The notes under the pieces were generated by a model. That model did not search any database, was not told the DNA's origin, and was given only the letters and a program-made list of their open reading frames with translations. Position numbers and translations under genes: made by a program. A stretch of 64,000 nt of DNA. Source: Arthrobacter globiformis. Its GTDB lineage: Bacteria; Actinomycetota; Actinomycetes; Actinomycetales; Micrococcaceae. Positions 19,393 through 27,951 of this stretch are shown here, one piece after another (positions within the stretch are counted from its first letter, which is position 1; each line of letters starts with the position of its first letter). Where the stretch lies: contig NZ_JAUSXI010000001.1 in NCBI RefSeq assembly GCF_030815865.1, positions 2,728,001 to 2,792,000 of the forward strand, read 5' to 3'.

Positions 19393-20675
19393 AGCGGTCG
19401 TTGCAACGGTTTATGAGTCTGTCAGTGGTGAACCCAGTGTAGTCAGGCGCTCGAGGGGGCTCTCCCAGCCTAGAACTTCACGCGGCCGTCGATTGAGTTG
19501 ATTCGCGACTGAGGCAAGGTGTTCGGCGGTGTGGACGCCCAGATCGGTTCCCTTGGGAAAGTACTGGCGGAGCAGGCCATTAGTGTTCTCGTTCGAGCCG
19601 CGTTGCCAGGGGCTGGCGGGATCGCAGAAGTAGACCGGCATGAGAGTCCGCTGCGTGAAGTCCTGGTGGCAGGCCATTTCAGTGCCCTGATCCCAGGTCA
19701 GGGAACGACGTAGATGGGCCGGGAGGGCGCTCATCGTTTCTGCCAGCCGGTCGCGCAGATTCTCTGCTCCGCGGTTGCCTGCCAGATGCACGAGGATGAT
19801 GAAGCGGGTGGTCCGTTCGACCAGTGTGGCAATGGCCGAGCGGCTGCCTTTTCCAATTATTAAATCGCCTTCCCAATGCCCGGGTACTAATCTGCTGGTC
19901 ACTTCTGCGGGCCTGTCACGGATCATGACCATGTCGGGGAAGCGTTTGGTCCGGTGTTCCTTCCGGCGGCGTGGCCGGCGACCGGTCCGACCGGTCCGCA
20001 GTGAGACGGCTGGATTCACCGCCAGATCCAAGCGTCCGCGCCCGTACAGGGCCTGGTAGACGGTCTCAGGCACGACGTGCATTTCCGGTTGTTCCGGGAA
20101 GACAGCGCGCAGCCGGTTGCTGATCTGGCGGGGGCTCCAGCGTTGTTCGAGGTGCTCGCGGACGAAGTCCTGCAGCTCCGGGTTGCCGGCGATCTTCCCG
20201 CTTCGCTGGCGGCTCCTTCTGCGTTCCGCGCTGCGCTGGGCCGTCCTCGGACGGTAGTTGCCAGAGGGTTTGTGAATGTTGCGTCGAATTTCCCGGCTCA
20301 CGGTTGATGGACTGCGCCCGAGCTCCATGGCAATGGCACGGATGCTCCGCCGGGCATGCAGCAGGTCCGCGATCGTGATCCGTTCCGACTCGGAGAGAAA
20401 TCGGGCGGAGATCACGGCTGGCCTCTGATGAGAGATGGGAGCGTACTTCTTGATGTCTCCGGACTTCAGAACGACCGTGTGGCCGTGCCGCCATCGAGTG
20501 CCGGAACTACGGCTGATTCCTACGATCCGGCACGCTTCGGAATTGCCTATTCCCTGTTTCATCAGCTGATCATAGTGAGCCCGTGCAGCGTTCTTTGGAG
20601 GAGCGCCCCGGGACTTTCGTGGTCTTTTCATCTCTCCCAGCAACTCCTAATCGCTCAGGTGTTGCAACCACCGCT
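19393..20675 (-). mobile_element. IS30-family insertion sequence, apparently complete
   Basis: Terminal inverted repeats are AGCGGTCGTTGCAAC (19393-19407) and GTTGCAACCACCGCT (20661-20675), which match in opposite orientation except at one position. They closely bracket a single intact transposase gene, as expected for IS30. The left end lies directly against the IS21 end and the right end about 20 bp from the cold-shock terminator. No obvious target duplication was seen. Confidence 0.8.
19411..20643 (-). CDS. IS30-family transposase
   Basis: A 410-residue intact transposase. The N-terminus has basic HTH regions (GNSEACRIVGISRSSGTRW, then RITIADLLHARRSIRAIAME and LGRSPSTVSREIRRN). The C-terminal catalytic domain contains the DDE triad in typical context: HWEGDLIIGKGSRSAIATL (Asp), LTWDQGTEMACHQDF (Asp) and WQRGSNENTNGLLRQYFPKG (Glu). 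The length suits the family. It is probably the only fully functional transposase here besides the IS256 at 23.9 kb. Confidence 0.96.
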   Translation of the reverse strand: MLGEMKRPRKSRGAPPKNAARAHYDQLMKQGIGNSEACRIVGISRSSGTRWRHGHTVVLKSGDIKKYAPISHQRPAVISARFLSESERITIADLLHARRSIRAIAMELGRSPSTVSREIRRNIHKPSGNYRPRTAQRSAERRRSRQRSGKIAGNPELQDFVREHLEQRWSPRQISNRLRAVFPEQPEMHVVPETVYQALYGRGRLDLAVNPAVSLRTGRTGRRPRRRKEHRTKRFPDMVMIRDRPAEVTSRLVPGHWEGDLIIGKGSRSAIATLVERTTRFIILVHLAGNRGAENLRDRLAETMSALPAHLRRSLTWDQGTEMACHQDFTQRTLMPVYFCDPASPWQRGSNENTNGLLRQYFPKGTDLGVHTAEHLASVANQLNRRPREVLGWESPLERLTTLGSPLTDS

Positions 20676-20689
20676 AGACGCCAAGCCGA

Positions 20690-20725
20690 ACAAAAGAAGC
20701 TGACCGGCTTGTGCCGGCCAGCTTC
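20690..20725 (-). terminator. Rho-independent terminator of the cold-shock gene
   Basis: On the minus strand a 13-bp stem, GAAGCTGGCCGGC / GCCGGTCAGCTTC with an ACAA loop and one G-T pair, is followed by TTTTGTT. It begins 11 nt after the csp stop codon. Confidence 0.85.
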
Positions 20726-20736
20726 CTGACAACCAC

Positions 20737-20940
20737 TTAGAGCGGCTGGATGTTCTCCGCCTGCGGACCCTTAGGGCCCTGGGTGACGTCGAACTGAACC
20801 TTCTGGTTCTCGTCGAGGGAGCGGTAACCGCTGGATGCGATTGCCGAAAAGTGTGCGAACACGTCAGCGCTTCCGTCGTCGGGGGCGATGAAACCGAAGC
20901 CCTTTTCGGCGTTGAACCACTTGACCGTACCTGTTGCCAT
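20737..20940 (-). CDS. cspA: Cold-shock protein (CspA family)
   Basis: A 67-residue single cold-shock domain, the usual length. The RNA-binding motifs are present: RNP1 as KGFGFIAP (residues 14-21), with the preceding [10 protein letters not shown], and RNP2 as VFAHFSAI (residues 27-34). These proteins bind single-stranded nucleic acid and act as RNA chaperones. The frame is open 21 codons further upstream, but the family starts at MATGTVKWF (ATG 20940). It is followed by a strong terminator and is monocistronic. The gene symbol follows the family name; the paralogue number is unknown. Confidence 0.95.
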   Translation of the reverse strand: MATGTVKWFNAEKGFGFIAPDDGSADVFAHFSAIASSGYRSLDENQKVQFDVTQGPKGPQAENIQPL

Positions 20941-21716
20941 GCCTGTTTCCTTCACGGGTCGCGGGCCGGATACGCTTTTCGGATTGCCGTCCCCGCCACT
21001 CACACCATGAGCCTATGTGCCAGCAGTGAGGGCGGGCAAGAGATTGGTCAAAGGCTGGGCTCCCGGAGGACGGCCACACGAGGTTGCGGCAGCCTGGCTT
21101 CGAGTACCTATCAGGGGCGCAATGCGCCCTCCGGGAGACGACACGACTTGCCTGTTGCCTCATTGGCAATACCTCCGGGAACGCGGGCTCACGACCGGGC
21201 TTCTTAAGTGGTTATTGTCGCGGAGGTACCGGCTTTGTGTCGGGAAATGGTCTCGAGTTCTGCAGTGAGCGCGAGAATTTGCGATAGCGCCACCACGCGG
21301 ATCTTCTTGAACTGGGCGTGCCTCGCGATGATCTGCGAATCGCGCAACACGCTGCTGCCCAAATCAGGGCGCGAACCGCGGTGCATCCAATCATATGAGG
21401 TGGGCAGTCAACATGTTGCCCCTTCTGTTGCCTCGGGCGACCAGCGTGCATGAGGCCGGCTATCAGCGCTTTCGGTTTCTACTTCTCCATTAAGTACGGA
21501 CGCACCCCGCTAGGGCGGGGGAGGGCCCTATCCTTGCCGCAAAGACCGTTTTGCTAGCCCATGACCAAGGACAATGTGGGCCTGCACAACGGGGGAGGGT
21601 GCTTCATGGCTGACATTTGCTGCGTTGCAGGCCTTTCGTCAAGCTACCGGCGATGGCGGGGGAGAGGTCACGACGTGATCGGAGTAGGGCCAGCGGGGTC
21701 TGAAAGAATGTGCTGC
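20941..21716. other. Intergenic region; csp leader and no recognised gene
   Basis: The csp promoter and 5' leader should lie in the first 150 bases. A minus-strand frame at 21204-21386 (SSVLRDSQIIARHAQFKKIR) has coding-like composition but no family that I know and no good start. The rest shows nothing supported. Confidence 0.4.
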
Positions 21717-22366
21717 ATGGACAAACTCGCGGCCGGGATCAGGGTTGGACGGGAGTCGTTCCTGGAGGTTCGCGTGGCGCTGGTCGACAGCGAGCCTGCT
21801 ATTTGGCGCCAGCTCGAGATCCGAAGCACCATAACCCTGAATCAGGTCCATCAGGTCCTGCAGGCACTCTTTGGCTGGGAGGACATGCACCTGCACAGGT
21901 TCACAGCGGAGGATCCCTTCGCGCCGCTGTGGCCGGTCGACGGCGAAGTTCCGGAAGCCCTGCAGTGGCTTCCCGGGCAGGAATGCGAAGAGCCGGATGA
22001 CAGGCCCGAGGAGGATTGCTCCCTGGATCAGCTGCTCGCGCTGGGTGCAGGTGCCGCGTTCTACGAATACGATTTTGGTGACAGCTGGCTTCGCCGGCTC
22101 GAGCTGGTTTCCTGCCGGCCCGCGGACATGACAGTCCACCGGCCGGGCTGATCCACGGGGCCAGACGCGGCCCGCTGGAAGACTCCGGAGGATTTCCCGC
22201 CTACGAGGAGATCATGGATGCCTTGGCCGACCCTTCCCATCCTGATTACGCCGAACAGGCCGCATGGGTTGCCGACATTACCGGGTCGGACGCGCCTTTT
22301 GACCCTGCCTTCCTGGACATCTCCGCAGTGAACCGGGCGCTGGCCAAGCAGTTCCGAGGTTCTTGA
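21717..22366 (+). pseudogene. Plasmid pRiA4b ORF-3-like protein, frameshifted
   Basis: From ATG 21717 the frame reads the family signature EVRVALVDSEPAIWRQLEIR, then TLNQVHQVLQALFGWEDMHL and HRFTA, and later AFYEYDFGDSWLRRLELV (residues about 120-137). Near 22140 the frame breaks. The remainder (GPLEDSGGFPAYEEIMDALA, DPSHPDYAEQAAWVAD, FDPAFLDISAVNRAL) continues in another frame to TGA 22364-22366. Members of this family, first seen on Agrobacterium plasmid pRiA4b, are common beside mobile elements; their function is unknown. A single-base change would restore a roughly 215-residue protein. Confidence 0.85.
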
Positions 22367-22745
22367 GTTGGGAGAGAACGCCACGAACGATGGCACGAAA
22401 CTGTCCCTTTTGCAGGCACTCCCGCGGCGTTTTTCAAACGCCTGTGAGGATTGGGGTGGGTGGTCTGGGATTGGCTGGCAGAGTAGTTGCAGGCCGTTCC
22501 GCCCCGCGGACGTGACTCATTAAACGCTTGGCCCCGTCCGGGTGTCCTGTTATCGACATGTCCGTCCGTTGGGTGGGCGGCCGGCACCTGCCCGGCCCAC
22601 CTCGGTGACTTGATCAGAAGATTGTCCGCCCCCGTGCGAGGCGTGGCTCGTCACAGTGCTGTTCCGAAGTGACCTCTACCCGGACTGGTACCGGCCCGTA
22701 ACGGCCTGACGGTGTCCGCGAAATGAGGAAGGTGCCAGAGCCGCT

Positions 22746-23844
22746 ATGACTATCGTTGCGTATTCCCACCCGTTTGTCGTGGGCGTCGACACCCACGCCC
22801 GGAAGCACGTGTATGCCATCATTGCCACGGCCGGCGGTGAGCGCCTCGAAACCCGGGAGTTCCCCACAAAGGGTGCCGGAATCAACCGCGCCATCGCTTG
22901 GGTCGCTCGTCGCACCGATGCCGATCTGGCCACCTTGTGGGTGATCGAGGGCGCGGCTTCCTATGGTGCCGTGCTGGCCGGGGCTGTCGCAGCTGCCGGC
23001 TACCAGGTCGCCGAAGCCAAGCGCATGGACGCCCTGCCGCGTCGTGGGGTTGGCAAGTCCGATCCGCTGGACGCGCACCGAATCGCTTCTGCCGTCCTTG
23101 CCTTGGAAGAGAGGCAGTTGCGCCGGCCACGGTTGAACGAAGGGGTCCGCGCGCCGTTGCGGGTCCTGGTCAGTGCGCGTCATTCAATGACCACCGACAG
23201 GACCAGGACCGTGAACGCCTTGACGGCCCTGCTCCCGATCAATGATTTGGGTTTGGATGCGCGCAAGTCGTTGACCGGAAGTCAGATACTGGAAGTGTCC
23301 CGATGGCGGATCCGCGGAGAACCTCTTGCGGTGTCGGTGGCCCGCTCTGAAGCGGTCAGACTGGCCAAGCGCATCGGCGACCTTGACGCTGAGATCGAAA
23401 CAAACGGCTCCCGGATCCCCGAACTGGTTGAGGTAAGCGAAGCCGCGCCGCTGCTGCAGGAATCCGGCTTCGGACCCGTCACGGCAGCCATCTGTCTACC
23501 GCTTGGTCTCATCGGGCCGGGTACGTTCCGAGGCCGCCTTCGCCTCCCTGGCCGGGGTCAACCCCATTCCCGCTTCATCTGGACATACCGTCCGTCATAG
23601 GCTCAACCGCGGCGGCGACAGGACTCTGAATAAAGCCCTTCACATGATTGCCCTAACCAGGATGGCCTTCGATCCAGAGACCATCGAATACGTAGCGAAA
23701 CGGCAAGCAGAAGGGCGAACCAAGAAAGTAATCCGTCGATGCGTGAAACGCTACCTTGCCTGGCGGATCTACCGCACACTCAATGCAACAGTCTCCAGCC
23801 GTTACTACGTTGACAACCATAGAAGAGTCGATCTGGGACTGTAA
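22746..23844 (+). pseudogene. IS110-family transposase, frameshifted
   Basis: The N-terminal DEDD (RuvC-like) domain is intact: VVGVDTHARKHVYAIIATAG with the first Asp, VIEGAASYGAVLAGA with Glu, and KSDPLDAHRIASAVL with the Asp pair. Near 23505 the frame shifts; the C-terminal Tnp_20 domain, with the catalytic Ser region AFASLAGVNPIPASSGHT and the RHRLNRGGDRTLNKALHMIA motif, follows in the next frame to 23844. The last codons run into the terminal repeat of the adjacent IS256, so its 3' end was probably truncated by that insertion. Confidence 0.88.
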
Positions 23845-25187
23845 GATAAACGGTGGGAACGGCGTGGCCTGACCGAAAGGCAAGGCTATGACCGAGACCG
23901 CAGAGATGATCGATCCCATGACGGGAGAGATCATCGATCAGAAGGAGCTCGCTGAGGCGCTGCTGGAGCAGGCACGCGAGCAGGGCGTGAGCCTGCTGGG
24001 CCCTGGCGGGCTGCTGGCAGGCCTGACGAAGAACGTGCTGGAGACCGCGCTGGAGGCGGAAATTACCCAGCACCTCGGCCACGAGAGGCACGGGCCGGCC
24101 GAGAACGGGAACGTGCGCAACGGGACCCGGTCCAAGACCGTGTTCACAGAGATCGGCCCCGTTCAGATCGATGTTCCCAGGGACCGCGAGGGCAGCTTCG
24201 AACCGCAGATCGTGAAGAAACGCCAGCGCCGCCTGGACGGGATCGACGAGATCGTCCTGTCCCTGACGGCCCGGGGCCTGACAACCGGAGAAATCGCGGC
24301 GCACTTCGATGAGGTCTATGGCGCCACCGTCTCCAAGGACACCATCAGCCGGATCACCGAGAAGGTCTCGGAGGAGATGGCCGAATGGGCCAACAGGCCC
24401 CTTGACCGCGTCTACCCGGTGATCTTCATCGATGCGATTCACGTCAAGGTCCGCGACGGGCAGGTGCGCAACAAGCCCTTCTACGTCGTCCTGGGCGTCA
24501 CCGTGAACGGTGAACGCGACATCCCCGGAATCTGGGCTGGAGATGGGGGCGGCGAGGGCGCGAAGTACTGGCTCGGGGTGCTGACCGAGATTAAGAACCG
24601 CGGCGTGGAGGACGTGTGCATCGCCGTCTGTGATGGCCTCAAGGGCTTGCCCGAGGCGATCACTACGGTCTGGGAGCAGGCCACGGTTCAGACGTGTGTG
24701 ATCCATTTGATCCGCAACACTTTCCGCTACGCGCCGCGCCAGCACTGGGACGAACTCTCCCGGGACCTTAAGTCCGTCTACACCGCCGCGACCGAGGCCG
24801 CCGCGAAGGAGCGTTTCGGAGAATTCGAGGCTAAATGGGCGGTCAAATACCCGGCGATTGGACGGCTCTGGCGCAACGCCTGGGCCGAGTTCGCGCCGTT
24901 CCTGGACTGGGACGCCGAGATCCGAAGGGTGATCTGTTCGACGAATGCGATCGAGTCCCTCAATGCCCGCTACCGGCGCGCGGTACGGGCACGTGGTCAT
25001 TTCCCGAACGACGCTGCGGCGCTGAAATGCCTCTACCTCGTGACCCGTTCCCTTGACCCCACAGGGCTGGGCCGGGCACGATGGGCCACGAGGTGGAAGC
25101 CGGCCTTGAACGCGTTCGCGATCGCATTCGAGGGCAGAATCAACTAACCACAAGCCAGGCCAGACCCACCGATAATCTGACAGACCC
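23835..25187 (+). mobile_element. IS256-family insertion sequence, apparently complete
   Basis: The left end GGGACTGTAAGATAAACGG at 23835 and the right end, read inward as GGGTCTGTCAGATTATCGG up to 25187, are imperfect inverted repeats that continue into GTGGCCTG / TCTGGCCTG. They enclose one intact transposase. On the left the element cuts the end of an IS110 gene; on the right it cuts a minus-strand gene that starts at 25296. Confidence 0.8.
23888..25147 (+). CDS. IS256-family transposase
   Basis: A 419-residue intact transposase (family usual 390-430). The N-terminal part has ETALEAEITQHLGHERHGP then the zinc-less NGTRSKTVFTEIGPVQIDVP motif. The DDE catalytic residues sit in PVIFIDAIHVKVRDGQVRNK (Asp), CIAVCDGLKGLPEAI (Asp) and CSTNAIESLNARYRRAVRAR (Glu). 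A CxxH-type insertion, QTCVIHLIRNTFRYAPRQHW, precedes the Glu as usual. ATG 23888 is preceded by AAGGCAAGG. It is a different IS256 lineage from the deleted copy at 14.2 kb. Confidence 0.97.
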   Translation: MTETAEMIDPMTGEIIDQKELAEALLEQAREQGVSLLGPGGLLAGLTKNVLETALEAEITQHLGHERHGPAENGNVRNGTRSKTVFTEIGPVQIDVPRDREGSFEPQIVKKRQRRLDGIDEIVLSLTARGLTTGEIAAHFDEVYGATVSKDTISRITEKVSEEMAEWANRPLDRVYPVIFIDAIHVKVRDGQVRNKPFYVVLGVTVNGERDIPGIWAGDGGGEGAKYWLGVLTEIKNRGVEDVCIAVCDGLKGLPEAITTVWEQATVQTCVIHLIRNTFRYAPRQHWDELSRDLKSVYTAATEAAAKERFGEFEAKWAVKYPAIGRLWRNAWAEFAPFLDWDAEIRRVICSTNAIESLNARYRRAVRARGHFPNDAAALKCLYLVTRSLDPTGLGRARWATRWKPALNAFAIAFEGRIN

Positions 25188-25296
25188 TGGCAGGCACACG
25201 TTGTGGCCTAGAACAACCTCGCGTGCCGACAGGTTGCATCTGCTGGTTCCTCAGCCTCGCCGACTCGGCTGACCACTCGGTAGTTGTGCTTGCCAT
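25188..25296 (-). pseudogene. 5' stump of a gene cut by the IS256 insertion
   Basis: ATG 25296 has a perfect-looking AAGGAGG about 7 nt upstream and opens MASTTTEWSAESARLRNQQM then QPVGT before the sequence runs into the IS256 end. It lies about 100 nt downstream of the sugar-porter gene on the same strand, so it was probably the distal gene of that operon. Only about 36 codons remain and I cannot assign a family. Confidence 0.6.
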
Positions 25297-25393
25297 GGGA
25301 ATACCTCCTTCCTTCCCAGGTAGTTGGGGTGTGGTTTCATGCCAGCTGTGCCTGCACCAGCGCGGACTCGTCAGGGCTTCGAGTGCCTGGCTG

Positions 25394-26836
25394 TTACTGC
25401 TTGGGGAGGGGGATGGGGCCGGTGAAGCGGAGGGTGAGTTCTTCTTCCACTTGTTCGAGCGTGCGGCCCTTGGTTTCGGGGATTGAGCGGATGTAGAAGA
25501 TGAGTGTCCCGATGTTGATGGCGGCGAAGAGGAAGAACGTGGAGCCTTGGATAGCGTGGATGAGGATCGGGAAGACCAGCGACACGATTGTGTTGGCGAT
25601 CCACACGAAGGACACGGCGAGTCCGGTCGCGAATCCACGGATGCGCAGCGGGAAGATTTCCGCCAGCAGAAGCCAGAAGATCGGACCGATGCAGGCCTGC
25701 ATGAAGAAGAGGAATACCAGCATGCCCGCCAGAACGAGGTAGGAGCGCAGCGTCGACTCGGGCAGCAGGAAGAAAATACCGATCAGGGCGAGGGCCATCG
25801 TCAGGCCAGCCTGGCCAGTGATGATGATCGGCCGGCGCCCAACGCCACGGTGGAGCAGGTAGATGCCGAGCAGGGTGCCGAGAACTGACACGACGCCGTT
25901 GCAGATGGTGGCGATCAGGGATGCCTGCGTGTCCAGCCCGGTGGAGATGAGGACAGTGGGTGCGAAGTACATGATGCTGTTGACGCCCGTCGTTTGGGAC
26001 AGGAATGCGATCGCGACGCCCAGGAAAACCAGCTTCCGGATCCACGGAGTGCGCAGGTCCAGCCAGCTGCCCTGTCCGATCTTTGCATCGCGCGCCGCCA
26101 TGTCCTGCATCTCGTCAAGCTCGCTCTCGACCGCTTCGGCCGGTCGTGTCCGGAACAACGACTTGCGCGCCTCATCGATGCGCCCCTTGCTGACCAGCCA
26201 TCGTGCGGATTCCGGAACAAGGAGCATGCCGAGCCAGAGGAGTACAGCCGGCAAGGATGCGAGGACGAGCATCCACCGCCAGATGTGCCCGTCGTTGGAG
26301 ACTGATCCAAGGAGCGCATTCGAGCTATAGGCGATCAGCTGGCCGGTCACGATCATCAGCTCGTTCACTGTCACGATCTGTCCGCGCCGTGAGGCAGGGG
26401 CAAGCTCGGCCAGGAAAACCGGAACGGTTGCGGAGGCTCCGCCAACGGCGAGACCGAGCACGAAGCGGGCAATGATGATCATGGCGGTGTTCGGCGCCAG
26501 CGCACATCCGATGGCGCCGACGAAGAAGATCACCGCGAGCAGCATGATGTTGCGCTTTCGGCCCTGACGGTCGGACAGCCGTCCGCCGAAGAGCGCCCCA
26601 AACACGGCTCCGAAGACGAGGGAGGCGGCAACGAGACCTTCCTGGGCGGGGTTGAGCCCCAGCCCGCCTTCGCTTCCGGGCAGCGTCATGAAGGGTAGGG
26701 CGCCGCTGATGACGCCGGTGTCGTATCCGAAGAGGAGGCCGCCGAGGGTGGCGATCCCGGTGATGAGGCCGAGTTTCGGGCCGGCTGGTCCTGCGGTGTC
26801 TGGTTTTTGGTAGGCAGGAGACGTCTTCGTCTGCAT
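25394..26836 (-). CDS. Sugar porter family MFS transporter
   Basis: A 480-residue 12-helix transporter of the major facilitator superfamily, sugar porter branch. Signatures: TLGGLLFGYDTGVISGALPF in TM1, GGRLSDRQGRKRN in the TM2-3 loop, RFVLGLAVGGASATVPVFLAE in TM4-5, VPESARWLVSKGR after TM6, QTTGVNSIMYFAPT in TM7, and the end motif PETKGRTLEQVEEEL. It is likely a proton symporter for a monosaccharide or cyclitol (relatives carry xylose, arabinose, glucose or myo-inositol). ATG 26836 has AAAGGA 8 nt upstream. It follows the isomerase gene by 27 nt and shares its promoter. Confidence 0.95.
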   Translation of the reverse strand: MQTKTSPAYQKPDTAGPAGPKLGLITGIATLGGLLFGYDTGVISGALPFMTLPGSEGGLGLNPAQEGLVAASLVFGAVFGALFGGRLSDRQGRKRNIMLLAVIFFVGAIGCALAPNTAMIIIARFVLGLAVGGASATVPVFLAELAPASRRGQIVTVNELMIVTGQLIAYSSNALLGSVSNDGHIWRWMLVLASLPAVLLWLGMLLVPESARWLVSKGRIDEARKSLFRTRPAEAVESELDEMQDMAARDAKIGQGSWLDLRTPWIRKLVFLGVAIAFLSQTTGVNSIMYFAPTVLISTGLDTQASLIATICNGVVSVLGTLLGIYLLHRGVGRRPIIITGQAGLTMALALIGIFFLLPESTLRSYLVLAGMLVFLFFMQACIGPIFWLLLAEIFPLRIRGFATGLAVSFVWIANTIVSLVFPILIHAIQGSTFFLFAAINIGTLIFYIRSIPETKGRTLEQVEEELTLRFTGPIPLPKQ

Positions 26837-26863
26837 GGGCGGTCCTTTTGTTGGAGTGGTGGG

Positions 26864-27829
26864 TCAGATGCGGGCGGGAGCCCAGTCCGGGGTGTCGCGG
26901 AGCACTACGGAGCGAAGAAGCTCGGCGGACTTGCGGACGCCCTCGCCGGAGTTCACAATTACGTCCTCGTGCTCGATGTTTAGGGGGCCGTCGTATCCGA
27001 CGGAGCGCAGGGTGTAGATGAAGTCAGCCCAGAAAGCAGCGCCTCCGGGGTGGCCCAGGCCGAGCGTCACGTAGTTCCAGGAGCGTTCCCCGGTCCGGGC
27101 CGGCGGCAGGGTGTCAAGGATGCCGTTGATGTCCGCGTTGGCCCGTTCGATGCGGGCGTCCTTTGCGTGCACGTGGAAGATCGATGACCCCAGAGCCCGG
27201 ATGACTGCGAGGATGTCCGCGCCCATCCACATGAGATGTGAAGGATCGAGGTTTGCGCCCACCACATCGTCGCCCACAATGCCCTGGAGCCGTTTCATGG
27301 TGGCCACATTGAAGACGAGTTGGCGCCCGTGCATCTCAACGGCAAGGCGCACATTGTGGCGCCGGGCGAAGCCGGCGAGTTCCTCCCAGTAGGGCGCTGC
27401 GATGTCGGTCCACTGGTATTCGAGGATCTCGAGTGTTTCCGGCGGCCATGACGTGGTGATCCAGTTGGGTGACTTCTCGCCGCGCGCGCCGGGGAGTCCG
27501 GACATCAGCACGACGGTGGGAACACCCATCTCAGAAGCGACCTTGATCGTGTCGCGCACTACGCGATCCTGGGCGGGGCCGGTCACGGGATGGAGCTGGT
27601 TGCCGTTCGCGTTGAGCGCGCTCAGGGTGAGGCCCCGTGAGCTGATGGCCTGGGCGAGGGCCTCGCGCGCCGTAGCGCTCGAGACGAGTTCGCCGAGGCG
27701 TGCGTGCGGGGACTCTGACCAGTTGCCCGTCGCGATCTCCACAGTGTCGAGGCCGAGCCCGGCGGCAGTATCGAGTACCTTCTCCAGAGGTTGCGAGCCG
27801 AGCGAGTCAGTGATCAGGCCGAGCTGCAT
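26864..27829 (-). CDS. Sugar phosphate isomerase/epimerase-like TIM-barrel protein
   Basis: A 321-residue AP endonuclease-family-2/xylose isomerase-like TIM barrel. Metal-binding positions are visible at strand ends: GLDTVEIATGNW (Glu near 35), RLAVEMHGRQLVFN (Glu-x-His), GANLDPSHLMWMG (Asp and His), FHVHAKDARIE (His and Asp) and PLNIEHEDVIV (Glu). Family members isomerise or epimerise sugars, or dehydrate inosose, using Mn or Co. The link to a sugar porter and a LacI repressor marks it as catabolic; hydroxypyruvate isomerase and inosose-type activities are alternatives. It is the first gene of the operon, ATG 27829 with AAAGGA 7 nt upstream. Intact. Confidence 0.92.
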   Translation of the reverse strand: MQLGLITDSLGSQPLEKVLDTAAGLGLDTVEIATGNWSESPHARLGELVSSATAREALAQAISSRGLTLSALNANGNQLHPVTGPAQDRVVRDTIKVASEMGVPTVVLMSGLPGARGEKSPNWITTSWPPETLEILEYQWTDIAAPYWEELAGFARRHNVRLAVEMHGRQLVFNVATMKRLQGIVGDDVVGANLDPSHLMWMGADILAVIRALGSSIFHVHAKDARIERANADINGILDTLPPARTGERSWNYVTLGLGHPGGAAFWADFIYTLRSVGYDGPLNIEHEDVIVNSGEGVRKSAELLRSVVLRDTPDWAPARI

Positions 27830-27858
27830 GAGCAGTCCTTTCGTACGTCGTTGTGCGG

Positions 27859-27941
27859 AATCTAAAGCTTTAGATTGGAAGGGGTAAAGCCAATCTAAAG
27901 CTTTAGATAGTTACATTAGACTTAATGTCCTGACATGACAA
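27859..27941 (-). promoter_or_regulatory. Promoter with two palindromic LacI-type operators
   Basis: On the minus strand: -35 TTGTCA (27941-27936), a 17-bp spacer, -10 TAATGT (27918-27913), then 3 bp later the palindrome AATCTAAAGCTTTAGATA (27909-27892, one end base mismatched), and 33 bp further the perfect palindrome AATCTAAAGCTTTAGATT (27876-27859). Both share the core TCTAAAGCTTTAGA. Their position at and after the expected +1 suits a repressor, most likely the LacI protein encoded at 27952-28953. Confidence 0.85.
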
Positions 27942-27951
27942 CGGTTCAGCT

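Noticed and set aside
23780..25153. 457-codon minus-strand open frame across the IS256 transposase
   Set aside because: It is antisense to an intact transposase and its composition (Gly/Arg/Asp-rich) mirrors the codon bias of the real gene.
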